From contig CAZMSP010000077.1 in assembly GCA_964568985.1 (NCBI GenBank), forward strand, positions 1-9,528: a stretch of DNA of 9,528 bases, read 5' to 3'. Below the pieces are notes generated by a model, which saw only the letters and a program-made list of their open reading frames with translations, ran no database searches and was not told the DNA's origin. The DNA is from CAZBWE01 sp964568985 (lineage in GTDB: Bacteria; Planctomycetota; Phycisphaerae; Sedimentisphaerales; Anaerobacaceae). Both the position numbers and the translations under genes were made by a program. This document shows, piece by piece, positions 1-5,271 of the stretch (position 1 is the first letter of the stretch; each line of letters starts with the position of its first letter).

Positions 1-2
1 CG

Positions 3-548
3 GAAAAGTACTTTTTGACCATACCACTGTTGGTTATCATTCATATTGTAATGGGTCTTTCATCTGCTGGTGTTTCTCTGGCTTCCGGCAATATTGGCTT
101 GAAGTTAGCACCGCAGGGTCAGGCAACGGCTTATCTTGCTGCCAATACGATAGCCAACTCGATAGCTGCCGGGATAGCGCCTATTTTAGGCGGCAAGTTT
201 GCGGACTTTTTCGCCAGCCGTCAGCTCGAATGGACATTGAAATATACAAGTCCAACAGGAGAATTCAGCCTGCCGACGCTTAGTCTTCAGCAGTGGGACT
301 TTTTCTTTGCTCTGGCGTTTTTGATTGGTTTGTATTCGCTTCATCGACTGGCTATGATAAAAGAGGAAGGTGAGGTTGAAGAAAAAATAGTTATGAATGA
401 GCTGTTTGCCGAAGTTGGCAGTCAGGTTCGGACGCTATCATCGGCAGAGGGGCTGCGACAAATGGTAAGTTTCCCGTTTTCCATCGTAAGAAGTTTGACA
501 ACCAAGGTTATGGCTAAACCATCAGAAACAAAAGAACCAGTTCCGTGA
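3..548 (+). CDS. MFS transporter, C-terminal part (5' end outside window)
   Basis: The reading frame is open from the first bases of the window, so this is the 3' end of a longer gene; the TTG at 15 is not a believable start. It encodes three hydrophobic segments (about nt 21-83, 135-194 and 294-350), which I read as TM10-TM12 of a 12-helix major facilitator. The stretch NIGLKLAPQGQATAYLA between the first two, followed by a small-residue-rich helix ending in GGKFADFF, is typical of the TM10-TM11 region of MFS proteins. A hydrophilic cytoplasmic tail of about 65 residues follows the last helix. The substrate cannot be told from this part. The stop at 546-548 lies 36 bp before pyk on the same strand, so co-transcription is possible. 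The MFS call rests on topology and loop character, not on a diagnostic motif. Confidence 0.7.
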   Translation, partial: EKYFLTIPLLVIIHIVMGLSSAGVSLASGNIGLKLAPQGQATAYLAANTIANSIAAGIAPILGGKFADFFASRQLEWTLKYTSPTGEFSLPTLSLQQWDFFFALAFLIGLYSLHRLAMIKEEGEVEEKIVMNELFAEVGSQVRTLSSAEGLRQMVSFPFSIVRSLTTKVMAKPSETKEPVP

Positions 549-584
549 TATTTCACACTTTAGAATTAAATTTTTCAAACAGGC

Positions 585-1610
585 ATGATAAGAACCAAAA
601 TAATAGCCACGTTAGGGCCTGCCAGCAGCGCCGAGTCGGTTTTGCGTAAGATGTTTATCAGCGGTATGGACATTGTTCGGCTGAATTTTTCTCACGGAAG
701 TCACGCTGAGCATTTGCAGGCAGCGGAGACGGTCCGAGCGCTGAATAAAAAGATGCGTAGAGCTGTTAAAATCATGCAGGATTTGGAGGGCTATCGTATA
801 AGAATCGGAAGATTAGAACATCCTGTTATGTTGAAGAAAAGCAGACAAATTTATCTAACTCAAGAATATATAATCGGCACAGAAAAAGAGGTGCCTTTTG
901 ATTATCAAGGTTCGCTGGAGGTAATAAAGCCGGGCACTTTAATTTATGCAGATGACGGCAAAATCACCCTTGAAGTTAAGTCAATCGAAAATAAGCGATT
1001 GAGAACAAAGGTGGTTAACGGTGGAGAATTGAAGGAAAATAAAGGGGTCAACATACCGGCAGCCAAATTGGAGTTTGAACCGTTTACTGAAAAAGATAAG
1101 ATAGATATTGAAGTTGGTATTAATAATAAGTTTGATTACATTGCGCAATCATTTGTAAGAAGCGCGGATGATATAAGATTGGTTAAAGACCTGGTTAAGC
1201 CAAGACATCTGCAGTGTCAAATTTTCGCAAAAGTAGAAAGCCGCGAGGCCATGGATAATATCGACGCTATCATCGATGAAGCTGACGGTATTATTGTAGC
1301 GCGAGGCGATTTAGGCATTTGCGTTCCAATCTATGAAATTCCAGTGATACAAAAGCAAATCGTCAAAAAGTGCCGAGAGAAAAATAAACCTGTTGTCGTG
1401 GCAACTCAGATGCTGGATAGTATGACCGAAGAGCCGATTCCCACACGAGCGGAAGTTACCGACGTAGCCAATGCCATTCTCGATGGTGCTACACATTTAC
1501 TTTTATCGGCAGAGACCGCTATCGGCAAGCATCCACATAAAGTCGTCGATATGATGAACAAAATCATAAAGAGCACAGAAAGTTACCAAGATTGTAAAAA
1601 TGACGTATAA
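585..1610 (+). CDS. pyk: Pyruvate kinase, short form lacking the C-terminal domain
   Basis: Transfers phosphate from phosphoenolpyruvate to ADP, giving pyruvate and ATP, the last step of glycolysis in the cytoplasm. The start is fixed by the classic N-terminus MIRTKIIATLGPAS. Visible active-site elements are RLNFSHG (R32, N34, S36), D66 and R73 in DLEGYRIRIG, the small B domain (about 77-160), catalytic K216 in FAKVES with metal ligand E218, D242 in VARGDLG, T274 in ATQMLDSM, and PTRAEVTDVANA (286-297). The usual enzyme is about 470 residues; this one is 341 and ends just after LLLSAETAIGKHP, so the whole C-terminal domain (effector site and subunit contacts in the family) is missing. Only 30 bp separate the stop from the next gene, so no frameshifted remnant fits. 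The GPE/GPK position reads G-Y-R, with R71 where K+-independent enzymes carry Lys. Activity is likely, since the catalytic residues are kept, but allostery must differ. Confidence 0.9.
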   Translation: MIRTKIIATLGPASSAESVLRKMFISGMDIVRLNFSHGSHAEHLQAAETVRALNKKMRRAVKIMQDLEGYRIRIGRLEHPVMLKKSRQIYLTQEYIIGTEKEVPFDYQGSLEVIKPGTLIYADDGKITLEVKSIENKRLRTKVVNGGELKENKGVNIPAAKLEFEPFTEKDKIDIEVGINNKFDYIAQSFVRSADDIRLVKDLVKPRHLQCQIFAKVESREAMDNIDAIIDEADGIIVARGDLGICVPIYEIPVIQKQIVKKCREKNKPVVVATQMLDSMTEEPIPTRAEVTDVANAILDGATHLLLSAETAIGKHPHKVVDMMNKIIKSTESYQDCKNDV

Positions 1611-1640
1611 AAAAATAATTAGAACAAGAGGCAATCAGAA

Positions 1641-1847
1641 ATGAAAAAGTTAAAGGTCATTGCTATAGTAATCATTTTGTTGCTGGCTCTGATAGTCTTT
1701 CTTCAGAACACCAAGGCCGTGGAAACCAAATTGCTTTTTATGACTATCACCATGCCAAGGGTCTTATTGTTGATGCTGACATTCATAATGGGTTTTATTG
1801 GCGGTCTTATTACAGCGAGTTACATTTTGAAAAAACCCGGCCAATAG
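1641..1847 (+). CDS. LapA-domain (DUF1049) small membrane protein
   Basis: A 68-residue protein with a short basic N-terminus (MKKLK), a first transmembrane helix at about 6-21, the hallmark FLQNTKAVETKLLF segment, a second helix at about 41-62, and a short lysine-containing tail. The QN motif directly after TM1, followed by a short polar strand and a glycine-rich TM2 (GFIGGLITASYIL), matches the LapA/DUF1049 family, whose E. coli member acts with LapB in lipopolysaccharide assembly control. No lapB (TPR) gene is adjacent, so the same role here is not shown. An AAGAGG ribosome-binding site lies about 9 bp before the ATG. The gene starts 30 bp after pyk and is probably in the same transcript. 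Confidence 0.8.
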   Translation: MKKLKVIAIVIILLLALIVFLQNTKAVETKLLFMTITMPRVLLLMLTFIMGFIGGLITASYILKKPGQ

Positions 1848-1870
1848 GACACAAAGCACCAAGGGCACAA
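1847..1870 (+). repeat. A/C/G-rich GGACACAAAG-GGCACAA tract after the stop codon
   Basis: Directly on the TAG stop of the LapA-like gene lies GGACACAAAG CACCAAGGGCACAA, with repeated ACAAAG/CCAAGG/GCACAA units. It resembles the dispersed ACAAAGG-type intergenic tract (CACAAAGGGCACAAAGG) that I recall from many environmental genomes, including planctomycetes. Only one degenerate copy is visible here, so membership of a repeat family is an inference from memory. Confidence 0.35.
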
Positions 1871-1931
1871 TAGCTTCAGTAAACGAGCTGGTAATGCAAC
1901 TTCGAAAAATAAGAACGCAAGGATTAAAAGA

Positions 1932-3014
1932 ATGAAAGTAAACATGAAAAAAAACAAATTAACTAAAAGGGGCTCAAAAAAAGCAGGATTGCCGCCCGGG
2001 ACGCTGGTGCACGTCGGCGAAAGGAAAGTAGAGGCAGTGCGGATTAGCTATATCGATTATGATGAGCAGAATATCCAGGAAAAACAGGTCTCGAACATCG
2101 AAGAATGTTTCCCATTCGAAGCAACTCCTACTGTAACGTGGATAAATGTCGATGGCTTACACGAAGTAGAAGTTATAGAGAAGCTCGGAAAACAATTTGA
2201 GCTGCACCCTTTAATACTTGAAGACATTCTGCACACAACCCAACGGCCTAAGTTCGAAGATTTTGAAAAATACTTGTTTATTGTGCTGAGAATGCTCAGC
2301 TACGATGATGAAAATCAAACGGTCGAAGAAGAGCAGGTTAGTCTTGTGCTGAGCGAGAATTTTGTAATTTCATTTCAGGAACGTGTTGGAGATGTATTCG
2401 AGTCGATAAGGGACAGGATTAGAAACTCGAAAGGCCGCATCCGAAAAATGGGTGCGGATTATCTTTGTTACTCACTGATAGACGCTGTGGTTGACGGTTA
2501 CTTTACTATACTGGAAAAAATTGGAGAGAAAATTGAATTTATGGAAGAAAAGCTCGTCTCTGACCCAACAGAAAAGACGCTTCAGCAAATCCATAAGCTC
2601 AAAAGGGAAATGATATCTCTTAGAAAATCCGTCTGGCCTTTGAGGGAATTAATCAGCAGCTTGCAGCGAAGCGAATCCTCGCTTATAAGCGAAACTACCG
2701 ATGTATATCTGCGGGATGCGTACGACCACACAATCCAGGTTATAGATACGGTGGAAAGTTTTCGCGATATGGTTTCCGGCATGCTCGATATATACCTTTC
2801 GAGCATCAGCAACAGGATGAATGCTGTTATGAAGGTGCTAACGATTATTGCTACAATATTTATTCCCTTGACGTTCGTAGCGGGAATTTACGGAATGAAT
2901 TTTGAATATATGCCGGAGCTAAAGTGGCGTTATAGCTACGGAATCATCTGGCTGGTTTTTGTGCTAATTGCAGCAATTATGGTCATCTATTTCAAAAGGA
3001 AGAAATGGCTTTGA
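1932..3014 (+). CDS. corA: CorA-family magnesium/cobalt channel
   Basis: A 360-residue inner-membrane divalent cation channel for Mg2+ (also Co2+, Ni2+) uptake; family members work as pentamers. A soluble alpha/beta domain covers about 25-190, with the family segment HPLILEDILHTTQRPKFED (92-110). Long helices at about 190-300 lead to TM1 (about 301-320), which ends in the signature GMN (321-323, YGMNF) followed by MPEL. TM2 is at about 335-354 and the C-terminus is the basic KRKKWL typical of the family. An AAGGA site about 8 bp before the ATG at 1932 supports this start; an in-frame ATG at 1944 would only trim four residues. The first 20 residues are very basic and likely a disordered extension. 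It lies 84 bp after the LapA-like gene and 42 bp before gpmA. Mg2+ serves both glycolytic enzymes nearby, but a functional link is only suggestive. Confidence 0.92.
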   Translation: MKVNMKKNKLTKRGSKKAGLPPGTLVHVGERKVEAVRISYIDYDEQNIQEKQVSNIEECFPFEATPTVTWINVDGLHEVEVIEKLGKQFELHPLILEDILHTTQRPKFEDFEKYLFIVLRMLSYDDENQTVEEEQVSLVLSENFVISFQERVGDVFESIRDRIRNSKGRIRKMGADYLCYSLIDAVVDGYFTILEKIGEKIEFMEEKLVSDPTEKTLQQIHKLKREMISLRKSVWPLRELISSLQRSESSLISETTDVYLRDAYDHTIQVIDTVESFRDMVSGMLDIYLSSISNRMNAVMKVLTIIATIFIPLTFVAGIYGMNFEYMPELKWRYSYGIIWLVFVLIAAIMVIYFKRKKWL

Positions 3015-3056
3015 AATCTTAATGAAAAATTAGAAGAGCTTAAAAGTGGTGTAAGA

Positions 3057-3806
3057 ATGATGCAACTGGTGCTGGTTAGACACGGTGAGAGTACCTGGAA
3101 CAAAGAAAACCGGTTTACCGGCTGGACAGATGTCGATTTGTCCGAAAAAGGAATTATTGAAGCCCAAAAGGCCGGCTCGGTCCTCAAACAAAAGGGATTC
3201 ACATTTGATATTGCCTTTACCTCGGTATTGAAAAGGGCCATCCGGACTTTGTGGATTATCCTTGATGAGATGGATTTGATGTGGATTGAAGTAATAAATT
3301 CGTGGCGTCTGAATGAGCGTCATTACGGGGCCCTTCAGGGCCTTAATAAAAGCGAAATGACTGAAAAATATGGCGAAAAGCAGGTGCATATTTGGAGAAG
3401 AAGCTACGACATAAGACCTCCAGCTTTGAGCAAGGCCGACCCGCGAAATCCGGCTATTGAATTAAAATACAAAGATTTAGATGAAAAAGATATACCGCTG
3501 ACAGAGTGTTTGAAGGATACCGTGGAAAGATTTTTGCCCTTCTGGTATGATTCTATCGAGCCGGAATTGAAAAAGGCAGGAAAGGTTCTTATCTGTGCAC
3601 ACGGCAATAGCTTGAGGGCTCTTGTAAAATATCTCGACGGTATAAGTGACGAAGATATCCCAAATCTGAATATTCCTACAGGTATACCGCTCATCTATGA
3701 GCTTGATGAAGATATAAAAGCAGTGAACCATTTTTACCTGGGTGACCCAAAAGAAATAGCCGAGAAAATTGAAGCAACACAAAAGCAAGCTGAACTAAAA
3801 AAATGA
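3057..3806 (+). CDS. gpmA: 2,3-bisphosphoglycerate-dependent phosphoglycerate mutase
   Basis: Interconverts 3-phosphoglycerate and 2-phosphoglycerate in glycolysis and gluconeogenesis via a phosphohistidine. The 249 residues match the full length of the bacterial dPGM family. Key residues are R8-H9-G10-E11 (VRHGESTWN, with H9 phosphorylated), the RFTGWTDVDLSEKG segment (20-32), R60 in LKRAIRT, SWRLNERHYGALQG (82-95) with acid E87, WRRSYDIRPP (113-122), and the second histidine H182 in CAHGNSLRALV (180-190). The C-terminal NIPTGIPLIYEL is also typical. Two adjacent ATG codons (3057, 3060) are possible starts; upstream AAGTGGTG is a weak ribosome-binding site. It follows corA by 42 bp. Together with pyk in the same run, it supplies the substrate of enolase, while Pyk uses the enolase product; no enolase gene is in the window. 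Confidence 0.95.
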   Translation: MMQLVLVRHGESTWNKENRFTGWTDVDLSEKGIIEAQKAGSVLKQKGFTFDIAFTSVLKRAIRTLWIILDEMDLMWIEVINSWRLNERHYGALQGLNKSEMTEKYGEKQVHIWRRSYDIRPPALSKADPRNPAIELKYKDLDEKDIPLTECLKDTVERFLPFWYDSIEPELKKAGKVLICAHGNSLRALVKYLDGISDEDIPNLNIPTGIPLIYELDEDIKAVNHFYLGDPKEIAEKIEATQKQAELKK

Positions 3807-3848
3807 AAGGCCAAATAAAAAGTGGCTTTGAATTATGGAGATTTATCT

Positions 3849-3869
3849 CTTGCCTTAAGCAAGTTAAGG
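3849..3869 (+). promoter_or_regulatory. Two mutually exclusive hairpins over the ribosome-binding site
   Basis: Before the TrkA-C gene, CTTGC (3849-3853) can pair with GCAAG (3859-3863), or CCTTAA (3853-3858) can pair with TTAAGG (3864-3869). The second form buries the AAGG of the Shine-Dalgarno AAGGAG (3866-3871) that lies 8 bp before the ATG at 3880. The stems are short (5 and 6 bp), so this may be chance. Confidence 0.25.
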
Positions 3870-3879
3870 AGAAGCGATT

Positions 3880-4590
3880 ATGTTGATTTTGTTCATTTTA
3901 GCGATTATTGTATCATTCATTGTGGTACGAATCGGGGCCATTGCGTTTCAGCTGACCGGACTTGAATGGTCGCTGGCAAAATTCCAGGCGTTATCCTGCT
4001 TTTCAGGGACAGGATTTACGACAAAAGAGGCGGAGTTGATTACCGCCAATAAACAGAGACGGAGGATTGCTTCTGTTCTTATCATTTTAGGTAATGCAGG
4101 CCTGGTAATTATGATTGCCACTCTGGCTGGCTCTTTGGTACCTCAAGAAACTATACTTTCCAAGTTGTCTGAATCATTCTTTCCATTTCGTATCCCTTCT
4201 TATTTAGTGATATGGGTAAACTTGGCCATTATTGTGGTCGTGGTGTATGTAATATACAGGGTATTCACGCACGAACAGTTCGTCAGGAGAGTCACCAACT
4301 TTCTCAGAAGAAAAATCATCAAAAAAGAAATCTTTCAAAAGGTGTCCTTTGAAGAGCTTTTATTGGCAACGGGCGGTTATGGGGTCTCAAAAATTACGGT
4401 TTCCACCGGAAGCCCTGTGTTGGATAAATCACTTTCACAGTCTGAGTTGAGAAAATATGATATTACAGTCTTGGCGATAACGAGAGATGTTGAAACGATA
4501 CCTAATCCGAGAGCAGACACGAAAATTCTATTGGGCGATGAGTTAATATGCTTCGGAAAATTAGAAAACATCAGGAATAAACTCGCATGA
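3880..4590 (+). CDS. Membrane protein with C-terminal TrkA-C (RCK_C) domain
   Basis: A 236-residue protein. TM1 is at about 1-22, followed by KFQALSCFSGTGFTTKEAELI (34-54, a re-entrant-loop-like stretch), then TM2 (about 64-87), TM3 (about 106-128), a basic linker (about 134-150), and a soluble C-terminal domain. That domain (about 168-236: SKITVSTGSPVLDKSLSQ, YDITVLAITR, ILLGDELICFG) has the beta-strand pattern and GDEL motif of the TrkA-C/RCK_C fold, which binds ligands in K+ channels and transporters. The SGTGFTT motif resembles the filter loop TxGF of TrkH/KtrB K+ transporters. A role in ion transport or its gating is therefore plausible, but this family has no proven function that I know of. 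There is no RCK_N nucleotide-binding domain. The start is supported by AAGGAG 8 bp upstream. It follows gpmA by 73 bp. Confidence 0.75.
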   Translation: MLILFILAIIVSFIVVRIGAIAFQLTGLEWSLAKFQALSCFSGTGFTTKEAELITANKQRRRIASVLIILGNAGLVIMIATLAGSLVPQETILSKLSESFFPFRIPSYLVIWVNLAIIVVVVYVIYRVFTHEQFVRRVTNFLRRKIIKKEIFQKVSFEELLLATGGYGVSKITVSTGSPVLDKSLSQSELRKYDITVLAITRDVETIPNPRADTKILLGDELICFGKLENIRNKLA

Positions 4591-4788
4591 TTTGGCATAG
4601 CAAATGGTAATTAGGGGTTGTTATTTTACATTTCTAATATCTTAAAAAAGAAGGTGTAAACGTCTGCCTGAATGAGTGAGGGGATTTTTGGAAAATTTGT
4701 TGCAATTGGTGGGTCTTGCGGTTAGGATTTGGCCAAAATGCAGGTGGCAAGGGCTTCCAGCCCGTGCCACGGGTTAAGGTGGTAAAAA
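4591..4788 (+). other. 198-bp intergenic region
   Basis: The longest gap between genes in the window. It carries no coding signal or tRNA. A weak promoter-like pair is visible: TTGCAA (4700-4705), a 17-bp spacer, and TAGGAT (4723-4728), each 4 of 6 to the sigma-70 consensus. The 27-bp near-perfect palindrome at 4744-4770 follows, and the Shine-Dalgarno AAGGTGG (4776-4782) sits about 6 bp before the ATG at 4789. This is the likeliest place for a new transcription start between the two gene blocks. Confidence 0.4.
4744..4770. repeat. 27-bp near-perfect palindrome (GGCACGGGCT-type repeat)
   Basis: GTGGCAAGGGCT (4744-4755), loop TCC, AGCCCGTGCCAC (4759-4770). The arms match at 11 of 12 positions (A4750 opposite G4764). 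A 12-bp GC-rich stem with a 3-base loop is very unlikely by chance. No T-run follows, so it is a poor intrinsic terminator. The core GGCACGGGCTnnnAGCCCGTGCC resembles a palindrome I recall as common between planctomycete genes; its dispersal cannot be tested here. It ends 18 bp before the start of the hypothetical gene, so in RNA it would form a strong hairpin just upstream of the ribosome-binding site. Confidence 0.75.
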
Positions 4789-5121
4789 ATGGCTGAGGCG
4801 AGTGAAAAAGGCGATAAAGGCGGTGAAACGAGCGTCAGCAAACGGTTCGACAGGCTCACCGTCCCGAGCAAAGTCGAGGGAGAGGTGAATGATTATGTTG
4901 ACAGATTGAGCAATGAGCACCGTATGCTGGTAATCCTCAAGGCACAATTGTATGACGGGGCGTGGGAGTCGATGCTCGACGACCTGAAAAACCGGCTGAC
5001 AGGTAAGCCGTATATATTTAAGCTGGTGAATCGGATAAATGACGATATAGCGCGTATCGAAGAGATGCGGAAATTCGAAAAAGAACATAATATTGACTTG
5101 TCAGACTTCGTGAAAATGTAA
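4789..5121 (+). CDS. Hypothetical 110-residue protein with repeat-derived N-terminal segment
   Basis: I do not recognise this family. The protein is soluble, with no signal peptide or TM segment. Residues 1-17 are low-complexity (MAEASEKGDKGGETSV). Residues 20-31 (FDRLTVPSKVEG) are the translation of a palindromic DNA repeat. Residues 33-110 look like a genuine mostly helical domain (NDYVDRLSNEHRMLVILKA, YDGAWESMLDDLKNRL, IFKLVNRINDDIARIEEM), with an acidic/aromatic end. AAGGTGG about 6 bp before ATG 4789 supports the start. The GTG at 4885 (residue 33), after the repeat, could be an older start that the repeat insertion displaced. The domain after residue 33 has ordinary codon use and no internal stops, so I believe the gene is real. 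Its function is unknown. Confidence 0.6.
   Translation: MAEASEKGDKGGETSVSKRFDRLTVPSKVEGEVNDYVDRLSNEHRMLVILKAQLYDGAWESMLDDLKNRLTGKPYIFKLVNRINDDIARIEEMRKFEKEHNIDLSDFVKM
4845..4881. repeat. REP-like palindromic element inside a coding region
   Basis: GGTTCGACAGGCTCACC followed by GTCCCGAGCAAAGTCGAGGGA. Nested arms are TCGAC (4847-4851) with GTCGA (4873-4877), and GCTC (4854-4857) with GAGC (4866-4869). The sequence closely resembles the widespread GTTCGACAGGCTCACxGTCC...GTCGAGGG repeats that often give spurious peptides such as FDRLT/VEG on one strand and ARDGEPVEPF on the other; both readings are present here. It is in frame with the 4789-5121 gene. Recognition is from memory and no copy-number search was possible. 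Confidence 0.7.
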
Positions 5122-5184
5122 CCCCGTTAGAAGTCCCTGATGTTGGCAGGGGAGATGCAGAACGGAGTTTTTTTCTAACGGGGT
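5121..5184. repeat. MITE-like inverted-repeat element or terminator on the stop codon
   Basis: A perfect 12-bp inverted repeat, ACCCCGTTAGAA (5121-5132) and TTCTAACGGGGT (5173-5184), encloses 40 bp. Taken as CCCC...GGGG (5122-5183), the 62-bp unit is flanked on both sides by TAA, and the left TAA is the stop codon of the hypothetical gene, so a 3-bp target duplication is possible. Inside, CCCTG (5135-5139) pairs with CAGGG (5147-5151). An alternative stem joins CCCCGTT (5122-5128) with AACGGAG (5161-5167) with one mismatch and is followed directly by seven T (5168-5174), which looks like an intrinsic terminator. Both readings may be true. A 12-bp perfect pair at this distance is not expected by chance in a window this size. 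Confidence 0.7.
5168..5174 (+). terminator. T-run after an imperfect stem, possible intrinsic terminator
   Basis: Seven T residues directly follow AACGGAG, which can close a stem with CCCCGTT at 5122-5128 (6 of 7 pairs) around the inner CCCTG/CAGGG hairpin. This would end the transcript of the hypothetical gene. The competing outer 12-bp stem uses the same left arm and would prevent this structure from forming, so strength is uncertain. Confidence 0.4.
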
Positions 5185-5271
5185 AAAGCTTAAAGTAAAA
5201 AGTGTAAAATCATAATTTAAAACTTTCAATCTCCAGTTATAGATTTTTCCTTCAAAAGTGAGGACTGGGAA

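Noticed and set aside
585..1640. Frameshifted pyruvate kinase with a hidden C-terminal domain
   Set aside because: Only 30 bp separate the stop from the next convincing gene, too little for a roughly 130-residue domain, so the short form appears genuine.
3030..3389. 119-residue open frame on - opposite gpmA
   Set aside because: Shadow of gpmA; no recognisable domain and it starts inside the conserved mutase sequence.
4774..5088. 104-residue open frame on - opposite the hypothetical gene, containing ARDGEPVEPF
   Set aside because: ARDGEPVEPF is the usual spurious translation of the palindromic repeat; the + strand frame has the better ribosome-binding site and composition.
5121..5184. Integron attC site
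   Set aside because: The core order here is GTTAGAA first and TTCTAAC last, the reverse of the RYYYAAC...GTTRRRY layout of attC; no integrase or cassette array is present.
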